Shown here in pieces: positions 1 to 6,446 of a DNA stretch of 6,503 bases. The translations under genes were made by a program, and so were the position numbers. Under the pieces are notes generated by a model. The model was not told the DNA's origin. It did no database searches and saw only the letters and a program-made list of their open reading frames with translations. The stretch comes from Ruminococcaceae bacterium UBA1320 (lineage in GTDB: Bacteria > Bacillota > Clostridia > Oscillospirales > Ethanoligenentaceae). Numbering within the stretch: position 1 is the stretch's first letter; every line of letters starts with the position of its first letter. The stretch spans positions 874-7,376 of the forward strand of contig DBTI01000134.1 of assembly GCA_002306975.1 (NCBI GenBank), given 5' to 3'.

Positions 1-302
1 ACCACGAACGCTGGGACGGCAGCGGTTACCCCTATGGGCGCAGCGGCGATAATATACCGCTCAGTGCGCGGATCGTAGCCGTTGCCGATGTGCTTGACGC
101 GCTTACGTCAAAACGGCCCTACAAAAAGGCTTTCAGCTTTGAAGAATCGGCAGAAATGATAAAAAGCGAATCAGGCAGTCACTTTGACCCACGCATCGTT
201 AATGTATTTATCAATAACCTTTCTGCTTTTAAAACCGTCTATAATGAATTTAACGGACATTCAGAGAAATACCGAATTGTTGACGAGCACGTTTTAACGT
301 GA
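1..302 (+). CDS. HD-GYP domain protein, C-terminal fragment (probable cyclic-di-GMP phosphodiesterase)
   Basis: Partial gene that begins before the window. The first complete codon is at 3 and the TGA stop is at 300-302, giving 99 residues. The fragment opens with HERWDGSGYPYG, the GYP part of the HD-GYP signature; the preceding codon ends in AC, consistent with the expected second His. It continues with IPLSARIVAVADVLDALTS and KRPYKKAFS, the helix that follows GYP in this family, where conserved Asp residues normally help build the metal site. HD-GYP proteins hydrolyse cyclic-di-GMP at a di- or tri-iron site in the cytoplasm. The HD dyad and any sensor or receiver domain lie upstream and cannot be seen, so both the input signal and catalytic completeness are unknown. 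The last 25 or so residues after the domain look like an ordinary tail. A terminator follows immediately, so this is the last gene of its transcript. Confidence 0.93.
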   Translation, partial: HERWDGSGYPYGRSGDNIPLSARIVAVADVLDALTSKRPYKKAFSFEESAEMIKSESGSHFDPRIVNVFINNLSAFKTVYNEFNGHSEKYRIVDEHVLT

Positions 303-310
303 TAAAATAT

Positions 311-353
311 AGCTTGCCGGTCATTTGAAAGTGCATCGGCAGGCTGTTTTTTT
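311..353 (+). terminator. Intrinsic terminator after the HD-GYP gene
   Basis: A 9-bp stem pairs AGCTTGCCG (311-319) with CGGCAGGCT (337-345), with one T-G wobble. The loop is about 17 nt, and seven T residues follow at 347-353. It starts 8 bases after the HD-GYP stop codon and separates that gene from the next one on the same strand. Confidence 0.85.
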
Positions 354-428
354 AATCTTAAATCAAGCCGTGCAAAGCCTTACAGCCTCGCCTATTATTG
401 TGAAAATTTATTTTGCAGGAGAACATCT

Positions 429-1106
429 ATGTTTTTATATCAGGCTTTAATCATGGCTGTCGTTGTTGTAGCTATTTATGTTTTGGCTTATTTTTTAAAA
501 TCGAAGAACCGAAAGATTCTTGTAATTTCAATAATCGCTTTGGTCCTCGCAAGCGGTGTCGGTCTTTATGCCGTTCAATACATTTTCGGCAATCACTTTT
601 ACACACAGGAACTTGACGCCAGCGCTCTTGAAGGCGTAAGTATCACCTCACAGCAAAAGCAAGAGATGCAGCAGATTTTCAGTGACTATAAAGAGATAAA
701 CGATGACACTCAGTCCGCAGACGCCTTGGAAAAAACGTATAAAATAAACGGCAACGGGGCGCAGTCAACGATATACGCGACTATCTATATCTATTCCAAC
801 TCAAAAGACGCAGACAATAATTTTGAAGCAAACCAGAGATTTTATGAAAACAAAAGTTATATACCGCTCGACACCCTTAATTCAAAAAGAAAGGGCAGCG
901 GCGACTATTATCTCGTATCTTTTATAAAATCACAATACAAGGATTATTCAGACTTTTTATATCTGCCTTCTAAAATTTCTTATGCATCTGATGTAATTAT
1001 AAAATATGACAACGTTATTATTTCACTCAGCGAAACCGCAAACAAACCTGTTACAAACAAAGAAGCCGTAATCGACGATATCAAAAACAAGCTTAGCTTG
1101 AAATAG
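429..1106 (+). CDS. Uncharacterised membrane-anchored protein with two transmembrane segments
   Basis: Not recognised; 225 residues. The start ATG at 429 is supported by AGGAG at 417-421, 7 bases upstream. Two hydrophobic segments are visible, about residues 5-23 and 30-52, joined by a short basic loop (KSKNRK). The positive-inside rule puts that loop in the cytoplasm and the rest of the protein outside. The outer part, residues 53-225, is mostly polar, rich in Tyr, Ser, Asp and Lys, has no Cys, and carries no catalytic motif I can name. It ends in a charged amphipathic helix (about residues 207-225). The gene stands alone: a terminator precedes it and a convergent terminator follows it. I see no convincing SigA promoter in 354-416. 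The neighbour in convergent orientation is ypeB, but that placement alone does not show a sporulation role. The coding call is firm; the function is unknown. Confidence 0.85.
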   Translation: MFLYQALIMAVVVVAIYVLAYFLKSKNRKILVISIIALVLASGVGLYAVQYIFGNHFYTQELDASALEGVSITSQQKQEMQQIFSDYKEINDDTQSADALEKTYKINGNGAQSTIYATIYIYSNSKDADNNFEANQRFYENKSYIPLDTLNSKRKGSGDYYLVSFIKSQYKDYSDFLYLPSKISYASDVIIKYDNVIISLSETANKPVTNKEAVIDDIKNKLSLK

Positions 1107-1117
1107 ACTGTTCATTC

Positions 1118-1153
1118 AAAAGCCGCTCTGAAAAATTTCAGAGCGGCTTTTTT
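1118..1153. terminator. Convergent intrinsic terminator shared by the membrane protein gene and ypeB
   Basis: A long perfect hairpin pairs AAAAGCCGCTCTG (1118-1130) with CAGAGCGGCTTTT (1139-1151), with further A-T pairs closing the loop around AAAATT. On the plus strand the T run is 1148-1153. On the minus strand the A run at 1118-1121 supplies a shorter T run. It lies 12 bases after the upstream stop and 11 bases from the end of ypeB, so it can serve both transcripts. It is stronger for the plus strand. Confidence 0.88.
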
Positions 1154-1163
1154 GCATGCTTTT

Positions 1164-2522
1164 TTACATTGCGAGCGTTCCGCCGGGTGTTTGAGACAGA
1201 ATTAATATCTGCTCCTCCACGCCGTTTGTCACGTTGAAATAATCTATAATGTTTTTCTTGCCTTTTTCCGCTGTGCATTTAAATTCGTAGCAAAGCGCCT
1301 CGCGCGTTCCGTCACGCGGGATCAGCGCAAGTGAAACCTTTTTCACCGTTAAAGAAGGGTTAAGCTTTGCCTGCGCTGTTTTTTGTTTTACACTTATAGC
1401 CGGGAATTTGCGATTTTTATGGTTCATTATAAAACCTGTCGCGTCAAAGGATATGACCTCGCCGGTGTCAAGGGCTATTCCGACTTTTATCAGGTCAGTG
1501 TAGCAAATTACATCCTGTTTTACAAATGCGCAGTTGATAACGCAGATATTGTTGTTTGTTAAGAAGTAGGTTTGAGCCATGCTATCTATTTTCTGCCGCT
1601 TCAAAAACGCGTCTACCTTTAAGGTGGCCGCCTTATAGTCAAGCTTTGACGACACGGGGGAACGGCTGTCAAGCATTCTCACGATTAATCCGCCCGACTT
1701 TGAAACATAGATGTCTTTTGTTCCCGCTTTGAAGTTATAGGTCGGAAGATTACCGGCTGTTTCAGCGTTGTCGGTTACACTCTTTGCATCCACACCCAGA
1801 AACTGCGCCGCCGCCTTGCGCGCCGCGTCGCGGCTGACCGTCACTTTGCCTTTAGTATACTCCGGCTGTTTTTTGAGCACATTGTCAGAGAACGGACCGT
1901 CGTAGATGAGCGTGGGCAAACCGGAAATATTATCTTCTATGCTCTGAAACCCGCTTTGCACGGTAGAAACCGGCTGAGTCTTTGATTTATCAAGGTTTTC
2001 GAGAGCCCGCTCTGATTTGAAAAGTGTAATTTTGCCGCTTTGAACGTCCGATAATATGTCGCTTAACTGTAACGAAAGCTTTTTTGAGTTGTCATAAAGC
2101 GAGCCGAGATTTTTCCGGTCACCCTCAGACAGCTTTTGATTTAATGCCAGCGAACTCGAAAGAGAGTTTGCATAGTCGCCGGCCTGACTTATAAACTTTG
2201 ATGTATTTTCAAAATTAACATCCGATATGGCAATTTGAGAAAGATCGGTTTTCGCCGCCACCGATTCTGTTCTTATCTGGCTTGCTATACCGATAATCTG
2301 CGCGTTGGTGCCGGCGTACTGCGCCTTTTCAAGCGAAAGGTTAATGTTATCAACATGGTCGGAAAGCTCAGAAAGCGACCTTTCGTAAGAGTATTCTATA
2401 TTCATGCGAAGACCATATGACATCCAAAAGCCTGTTATGGCAAGACCTATCGTCACTGCAAATCCTGCCGTAATAAAACTAAGCAGCCGGATTAACGTTC
2501 TTCTGCGTTTTATCCTGAACAT
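1164..2522 (-). CDS. ypeB: Spore germination protein YpeB
   Basis: 452 residues, close to the roughly 450 of Bacillus subtilis YpeB. The ATG at 2522-2520 has GGGAGG at 2535-2530, 7 bases upstream. A basic N-terminus (FRIKRRR) and one membrane segment at about 13-38 anchor the protein. Residues 39-215 form a helical, Ser/Leu/Asp-rich region. Three PepSY-like modules follow at about 225-290, 293-365 and 373-440, including VGIALDTGEVISFDATGF and LALIPRDGTREALCYEF, which line up with the C-terminal half of known YpeB. In Bacillus, YpeB sits at the spore inner membrane and is needed for stable localisation of the cortex-lytic enzyme SleB and for restraining it until germination. There sleB and ypeB are adjacent. 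Here the upstream neighbour is a divergent tetR, so SleB, if present, must be encoded elsewhere. Expression in the forespore is expected from the family, and a matching promoter is proposed. The family call is firm; the role is inferred from Bacillus. Confidence 0.95.
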   Translation of the reverse strand: MFRIKRRRTLIRLLSFITAGFAVTIGLAITGFWMSYGLRMNIEYSYERSLSELSDHVDNINLSLEKAQYAGTNAQIIGIASQIRTESVAAKTDLSQIAISDVNFENTSKFISQAGDYANSLSSSLALNQKLSEGDRKNLGSLYDNSKKLSLQLSDILSDVQSGKITLFKSERALENLDKSKTQPVSTVQSGFQSIEDNISGLPTLIYDGPFSDNVLKKQPEYTKGKVTVSRDAARKAAAQFLGVDAKSVTDNAETAGNLPTYNFKAGTKDIYVSKSGGLIVRMLDSRSPVSSKLDYKAATLKVDAFLKRQKIDSMAQTYFLTNNNICVINCAFVKQDVICYTDLIKVGIALDTGEVISFDATGFIMNHKNRKFPAISVKQKTAQAKLNPSLTVKKVSLALIPRDGTREALCYEFKCTAEKGKKNIIDYFNVTNGVEEQILILSQTPGGTLAM

Positions 2523-2545
2523 TTAATTTCCTCCCAAATACATTT

Positions 2546-2562
2546 GTGGATATTTTATCCAC
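2546..2562. repeat. Perfect inverted repeat GTGGATA-TTT-TATCCAC, also two near-consensus DnaA boxes
   Basis: Seven-base arms at 2546-2552 and 2556-2562 flank three T residues. Each arm reads as a DnaA box (consensus TTATCCACA) with one mismatch: TTATCCACT at 2555-2563 on the plus strand and ATATCCACA at 2553-2545 on the minus strand. The repeat covers the proposed ypeB -10. It lies upstream of the expected start sites of both divergent transcripts, so it would act as DNA rather than as an RNA hairpin. Which protein binds it is unknown. Confidence 0.6.
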
Positions 2563-2579
2563 TTGTGATAAAAATATGC
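2551..2579 (-). promoter_or_regulatory. Possible forespore (SigG/SigF-type) promoter of ypeB
   Basis: On the minus strand, GCATA (2579-2575) fits the SigG/SigF -35 pattern. After 17 bases, TAAAATA (2557-2551) approximates the SigG -10 (CATNHTA) with mismatches. The overlapping GGATAAAATA resembles a SigF -10 but at short spacing. The expected start near 2544 leaves a leader of about 22 bases that includes the GGGAGG ribosome site. ypeB belongs to the SigG regulon in Bacillus, which makes this reading attractive. The match itself is only moderate in A/T-rich DNA. Confidence 0.4.
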
Positions 2580-2589
2580 TCACAAACAC

Positions 2590-2618
2590 TTTACAAAATC
2601 GGAATCATAGAATATAAT
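2590..2618 (+). promoter_or_regulatory. SigA-type promoter of the tetR-ABC operon
   Basis: TTTACA (2590-2595, 5 of 6 to TTGACA) is followed after exactly 17 bases by a perfect TATAAT (2613-2618). The start site should fall near 2625, about 35 bases before the tetR ATG. The 33-bp palindrome overlaps the last three bases of the -10 and the whole start region, as expected for a repressed promoter. Confidence 0.85.
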
Positions 2619-2648
2619 AATTTATAGAACGACGTTCTATAAATTATT
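2616..2648. promoter_or_regulatory. 33-bp perfect palindrome, probable operator of the adjacent TetR protein
   Basis: Two 16-base arms (2616-2631 and 2633-2648) are perfectly complementary around a single central A at 2632. The core is TAGAACGACGTTCTA, flanked by A/T-rich symmetric sequence. It overlaps the 3' half of the -10 and the expected transcription start, and it ends 11 bases before the tetR start codon. That position, and the lack of any coding or T-tract context that would suit a terminator, point to an autorepression site. It is longer than a typical TetR operator (about 15-30 bp), so it may bind two dimers or have an inner core only. Confidence 0.85.
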
Positions 2649-2649
2649 T

Positions 2650-2655
2650 GAGGTG
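2650..2655 (+). promoter_or_regulatory. Ribosome binding site that fixes the tetR start at 2660
   Basis: GAGGTG at 2650-2655 lies six bases (counted from GAGG) before ATG 2660. The in-frame TTG at 2648 shares its G with this site and has no ribosome site of its own, so the longer reading is unlikely. Confidence 0.75.
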
Positions 2656-2659
2656 CATC

Positions 2660-3283
2660 ATGGGCAGAAAAAAACAGGATCCTGAAATTCGCAAGAGTGA
2701 ATTTATCGAAGCAGCTACAAAAATGTTTTTTGAAAAAGGGTATGAGGCCACTTCAATCCGGGATATTTTAAAACTGCTTGGCGGCGAATCTCCGCTTTCC
2801 CCAAGCGTATTTTACTATTACTTCTCCTCAAAGGAAGAACTTCTCGACACATGTTTGGGCACTTATATCGAGCAGTATGCCAACGATATCAACAGCATGA
2901 TAGAAAATGACGAATATAGTTATCAGCAAAAGCTCCTTCTCATTGCCGAAAATATAAAAAAGGCGATCGGGCATTTTATTTCATTCGGAATTTATTCAAT
3001 AAAAAACGAGAAAGACCTGCACACTCTGCATTTGCAGCTTGTAAACCGCGTCTTTTCTTCTATTTCCGATTCGGTTTCCGATTTAATCAGCGAAGGACTT
3101 GAGAATGGGGTCATCCCCAAAACCGATTTTATCACAAATACCGACCCTAAAACTGTTACCAAGCTGATTCTTTACGGCTGCTATATTATTTTGCACAATG
3201 AGAACATGTGCAATCTGGAATTGGAAAAAGAGCAGGCGAATTTGATCCCCATTTACGTCGCTCAGCTGCTTTCAATAAAATAG
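2660..3283 (+). CDS. TetR/AcrR-family transcriptional repressor
   Basis: 207 residues from ATG 2660. The N-terminal DNA-binding domain spans about 10-63: a first helix (RKSEFIEAATKMFFEKGYEA), the TSIRDIL helix, then SPSVFYYYFSSKEELL, the FYYYF-x-SKEEL signature typical of TetR proteins. The turn between the two HTH helices is longer than the usual AGVSKGT type: GGESPLSPS occupies about residues 41-49. The C-terminal part, about 64-207, is helical and poorly conserved, as expected for the ligand and dimer domain. It is the first gene of an operon, 27 bases ahead of the ABC ATPase with no terminator between them, and it has a palindromic operator over its own promoter. It therefore probably represses itself and the exporter, and is released by a small molecule. 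The ligand cannot be read from the sequence. The family call is firm; the target is a strong inference. Confidence 0.93.
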   Translation: MGRKKQDPEIRKSEFIEAATKMFFEKGYEATSIRDILKLLGGESPLSPSVFYYYFSSKEELLDTCLGTYIEQYANDINSMIENDEYSYQQKLLLIAENIKKAIGHFISFGIYSIKNEKDLHTLHLQLVNRVFSSISDSVSDLISEGLENGVIPKTDFITNTDPKTVTKLILYGCYIILHNENMCNLELEKEQANLIPIYVAQLLSIK

Positions 3284-3297
3284 CCGCTCTCATAAAC

Positions 3298-3302
3298 GGA
3301 GG
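3298..3302 (+). promoter_or_regulatory. Ribosome binding site that fixes the ABC ATPase start at 3311
   Basis: A perfect GGAGG at 3298-3302 sits eight bases before ATG 3311. An in-frame GTG at 3302 overlaps the last base of this site and so cannot be the start it serves. Confidence 0.85.
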
Positions 3303-3310
3303 TGTCAACT

Positions 3311-4012
3311 ATGGGTTTTATTAAATTTGAGAATATCACACGTGAATATCTGGCAGGAAAAGAAAGAATCAAGGCGCTTGACCATGTTGATTTTGAAATA
3401 GAACAGGGAACCTTTACTGTAATCCTCGGGCCGTCCGGCTCGGGCAAAAGCACAACATTAAACCTGCTTGGCGGTATGGATAAGGCAACATCCGGCAGGA
3501 TCACCGTCGGTGAAAAGGTAATCACAGGAATGGACGACAAAAAGCTTACGGTTTATCGCAGGCACGACGTCGGCTTTGTTTTTCAGTTTTATAACCTTAT
3601 CCCCAACCTGACCGCATTTGAAAATGTCGACCTTGCCTGCCGGCTTGGCAAAAGCCCGCTCTCGGCAAATGACACAATAAAGGCAGTGTGGCTTGAAAAC
3701 CGCGCCAACAACTTTCCGGCGGAGCTTTCCGGTGGTGAGCTTCAGCGCGTCTCTATCGCCCGCGCGCTCTGTAAAAACCCAAAACTGCTGTTGTGCGACG
3801 AGCCGACGGGCGCACTTGACAGCGAAACAGGCAAAATGATTTTAACTTTGCTGCAAAATATGTCGCGTGAATATCACAACGCCGTCGTTGTTGTTACGCA
3901 CAATGCAGCCATCGCGCCCACCGCAGACCGCGTTATTCACCTTAAGGACGGACATGTCAGAAAGGTGGATGACAACACCGCCCCGCTGCCGATGAAAGAG
4001 GTGGCGTGGTAA
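3311..4012 (+). CDS. ABC transporter ATP-binding protein, LolD/MacB-type
   Basis: 233 residues, the normal size for a free-standing nucleotide-binding subunit. All motifs are intact: Walker A GPSGSGKST (40-48), Q-loop Gln92 in FQFYNLIPNLTAFENV, signature LSGGE (139-143), Walker B LLLCDEPTGALD with Asp163 and catalytic Glu164, and switch His197 in VTHN. FQFYNLIPNLTAFENV and DEPTGALD are typical of the LolD/MacB/FtsE group, which pairs with FtsX-like permeases. The subunit hydrolyses ATP on the cytoplasmic face and drives the permease encoded next. Its TAA stop shares one base with the permease ATG, so translation is probably coupled. One small oddity is AVWLENRA, where relatives usually have Gly before Leu; this is away from the active site. 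The transported substrate cannot be deduced from the ATPase. Confidence 0.95.
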   Translation: MGFIKFENITREYLAGKERIKALDHVDFEIEQGTFTVILGPSGSGKSTTLNLLGGMDKATSGRITVGEKVITGMDDKKLTVYRRHDVGFVFQFYNLIPNLTAFENVDLACRLGKSPLSANDTIKAVWLENRANNFPAELSGGELQRVSIARALCKNPKLLLCDEPTGALDSETGKMILTLLQNMSREYHNAVVVVTHNAAIAPTADRVIHLKDGHVRKVDDNTAPLPMKEVAW

Positions 4013-6333
4013 TGAAATATTTGCTTGTCAAAATGAGGCGCGACCTGTTACATATGTGGACTCAGTTTTTCTCTGTTTTTCTGATGGCTTTTCTCGGCGT
4101 GCTGATTTATGCCGGAATGGAGGGCACCTGGTTTGGCATGCAGAATGAGATAAGCAGGTTTTACGGCGACACAAACCTTGCCTCCGCCTGGATTTACGGC
4201 AACGGCCTTTCAAGCAGTGATTTGCAGGGTATTAACAATCTCGATAACGTAACCGGCTGCACCCTTTCGATGAAGGCAACGGTAAAAATGAAAACAGACT
4301 CGTCAGACGATATCGAGCCCGCAATAAGCTTGACCGCATATGATGACGATTCGATTTCACGCACGACAGCACAGTCCGGCGAAGCCTTTTCAAAGGATGC
4401 GGAAGGTCTGTGGCTTGACAGCAGATTTGCCGATAAACACAAAATAAAAGCGGGAGACAGCATTACAATTGAAGCCGGGCAAGCTCAAAAAACGCTGACA
4501 GTAAAAGGGCTTATCCTAAGTTCGGACAACACTTATTTTACCGGCTCGAGCGCTGATTTAATGCCAAACCATGAGAAATACGGTTATGCCTTTACAAATG
4601 AAAAAACGGCGAAGAGCATTTTCGGCGGCATTATTTATAACGAAATGCGCGTTAAAATAGCAGACGGCGCAAGCACGGCAGATCTGCAAACAAACGCGCA
4701 GAACCTTTTGGGTGACAGATATCTGGGATTTGCAAACCGCGATACGCTTAACTCAGTTTACGCCCCGCTTGATAAAGCCGAACAGATAAAGAAAATGTCC
4801 ATCATGTTCTCGTCAATATTTATCCTTTTGGCGCTTTTGACCATGCAGACCGCGATGACTCGCCTTGTGGCAAACCAAAGAACCCAGATAGGAACAATGA
4901 AGGCGCTGGGCTTTAAAAGCGGTCAGATAAAGCTGCACTACACGCTTTACGGATTGACTGTCGGGCTGCTCGGCGGTATAGCCGGACTGCTGCTCGCCCC
5001 TGTTACCATCACGCCCATAATTTTTATGATGATTACAAAAATCTACGCACTGCCAAAATATGCGGGTATGCTGTCGCCTGTTTCTTACGCTCTTGTAGCG
5101 TTTGTGGCGCTGTGCTGCACCCTGTCAACGCTGTTTGCCTGCCGCAAGGGAATTCACGGCATGCCTGCGGAAACAATGCGCGGAGCAGCGCCAAGGGATG
5201 GCAGACAGGTTTTGCTTGAAAAGGCTCCGGCTATATGGAACAAGCTTCCCTTTGGGTGGAAATGGTCGCTGCGTGATATCTCGCGCAGCAAGGTGCGCTC
5301 CATTATGGGTATCATCGGCGTCCTTGGCTGCATGATGCTCTTGACAGCGAGCTTCGGCATCCAGAATTCCATTGATCATTCAAACGATTATACCTACAAG
5401 ACTCAATACACCTATGGTGCAAAGATTTCACTGAGCCCTGCCGCAACGGCACAAAACCGTGACGATTTGTTAAAAGAGACAGGCAAAGGGCAATGGGTGC
5501 AGGAAACAGCAATTGAGATAAAAGATATGCGGGACAAAAACAACCGTGTGCTTTCCGCCGCTGACGACGGAGACTATATTCAATACCAAAGCACCGACGG
5601 AGCATTTGAAAAGCTGCCGGGAAGCGGCGTGTTTGTGTCACAGAAAACCGCAAACCTTCTTAATATAAAGAAGGGAGACACAATATATTTCCGTCTTTTA
5701 TCTGAAAAAGATTACACAAAGGCGACCGTCGCTGATATTATTTCCGCCATGTCACCGCAGGGCATTTTTATCTCTAAGGAAGCGTGGCAAAACCTCGGAG
5801 AGAATTTTACCCCAACTTCACTTTTGGTTGGTGACAGCGGCGTAAAGGACAAGGTCGAGCGGCTCTCTTATGTTCAGTCCGCCACAACCATCGGAAGCCA
5901 ATATTCGAGCACAGAAGAAGCGCTTCAGACCCTAAGCACAGTTTTTACGCTGCTAAAATTAGCCGCCATTCTGCTCGGCGTGGTGATTCTTTATAACCTT
6001 GGCATTCTGAGCTACACAGAGCGTTTAAGAGAATACGCCACCCTTAAAGTTTTGGGGTTCTATCAGCGTGAAATCCGCTCGTTCGCCCTGCGTGAAAATT
6101 TAGTAACCACTGTTATAGGCTGGTTAATCGGGATCCCGGCGGGCTTTTTATTTCTGAGCGCATATGTTGCAACCGTTTCAACCTACAATGTTGACTGGCA
6201 CCCAAATCTCACCGCTCTCAGCTTTATCATTTCAACCTTGATTACCATCGGCTGCTCATTTGGCGTAAATCTTACACTTAGCTTTAAGGTTAAGAAAATC
6301 GACATGGTTGAGGCGCTTAAATCAGTTGAATAA
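4012..6333 (+). CDS. Duplicated FtsX-like ABC transporter permease
   Basis: 773 residues from ATG 4012, which overlaps the ATPase stop by one base. GAGGTG at 3998-4003 is well spaced for this ATG; the in-frame GTG at 4006 is too close to it. The protein has two similar halves. Half one: membrane segment about 18-36, an outer domain to about 260, then three segments near 262-284, 312-337 and 357-379. Half two: a segment at about 428-450, an outer domain to about 640, then segments near 644-668, 697-720 and 733-757. Each half carries the FtsX coupling motif before its middle segment: TQIGTMKALGFKSGQI and EYATLKVLGFYQREI. With eight segments it resembles the large FtsX/MacB-type permeases common in Firmicutes rather than the ten-segment BceB type. 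Such mechanotransmission (type VII) transporters move lipids, peptides or drugs, or signal, at the outer membrane face. The substrate is unknown. Control by TetR suggests export of, or resistance to, an inducing compound, but this is inference. Confidence 0.93.
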   Translation: MKYLLVKMRRDLLHMWTQFFSVFLMAFLGVLIYAGMEGTWFGMQNEISRFYGDTNLASAWIYGNGLSSSDLQGINNLDNVTGCTLSMKATVKMKTDSSDDIEPAISLTAYDDDSISRTTAQSGEAFSKDAEGLWLDSRFADKHKIKAGDSITIEAGQAQKTLTVKGLILSSDNTYFTGSSADLMPNHEKYGYAFTNEKTAKSIFGGIIYNEMRVKIADGASTADLQTNAQNLLGDRYLGFANRDTLNSVYAPLDKAEQIKKMSIMFSSIFILLALLTMQTAMTRLVANQRTQIGTMKALGFKSGQIKLHYTLYGLTVGLLGGIAGLLLAPVTITPIIFMMITKIYALPKYAGMLSPVSYALVAFVALCCTLSTLFACRKGIHGMPAETMRGAAPRDGRQVLLEKAPAIWNKLPFGWKWSLRDISRSKVRSIMGIIGVLGCMMLLTASFGIQNSIDHSNDYTYKTQYTYGAKISLSPAATAQNRDDLLKETGKGQWVQETAIEIKDMRDKNNRVLSAADDGDYIQYQSTDGAFEKLPGSGVFVSQKTANLLNIKKGDTIYFRLLSEKDYTKATVADIISAMSPQGIFISKEAWQNLGENFTPTSLLVGDSGVKDKVERLSYVQSATTIGSQYSSTEEALQTLSTVFTLLKLAAILLGVVILYNLGILSYTERLREYATLKVLGFYQREIRSFALRENLVTTVIGWLIGIPAGFLFLSAYVATVSTYNVDWHPNLTALSFIISTLITIGCSFGVNLTLSFKVKKIDMVEALKSVE

Positions 6334-6367
6334 AAGGGAATAATGCGCGTTTTATTTTTACTCACTA

Positions 6368-6396
6368 TTGAAATTAACTATACTTGTATTTATAAT
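6368..6396 (+). promoter_or_regulatory. SigA-type promoter reading out of the right edge
   Basis: TTGAAA (6368-6373, 5 of 6) is followed after exactly 17 bases by a perfect TATAAT (6391-6396). Transcription should begin near 6403, about 70 bases after the permease stop. No intrinsic terminator is visible between the permease and this promoter, so read-through from the exporter operon is possible. Confidence 0.75.
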
Positions 6397-6446
6397 TAAA
6401 TAAACATGAAAATCGGCGGAATCTTACACTAATCCCGATAAGAAAT

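Noticed and set aside
380..408. A possible promoter for the 225-residue protein gene (TTACAG or a TATTAT at 393-398)
   Set aside because: No pair of -35 and -10 elements has both good matches and 16-18 base spacing; the best pairing is about 3 of 6 at the -35.
413..616. A 67-codon plus-strand frame starting at a TTG before the membrane protein gene
   Set aside because: It overlaps the 225-residue gene in another phase, its start lies before the AGGAG that serves ATG 429, and its translation is Cys/Arg-rich with no family features.
3281..3290. TAGCCGCTCT after tetR resembles the left arm of the terminator at 1121
   Set aside because: Only about nine bases match, there is no complementary arm nearby and no T-tract, so it is neither a terminator nor a meaningful repeat.
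5125..5653. Several open frames on the minus strand and in other phases opposite the permease
   Set aside because: They lie wholly inside the strongly supported permease, lack convincing ribosome sites, and give low-complexity or Arg/Cys/Ser-rich translations typical of antisense shadows.
6334..6367. A possible terminator after the permease (T-rich stretch near 6350-6360)
   Set aside because: The only GC-rich segment is GCGCG, with no complementary arm of useful length, so a hairpin cannot be supported.
6406..6432. An eight-codon mini-ORF (MKIGGILH) just after the right-hand promoter, a possible leaderless leader peptide
   Set aside because: The ATG would lie within a few bases of the predicted start site with no ribosome site, it shows no run of a single amino acid, and no attenuator hairpin follows it. 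It is probably chance.
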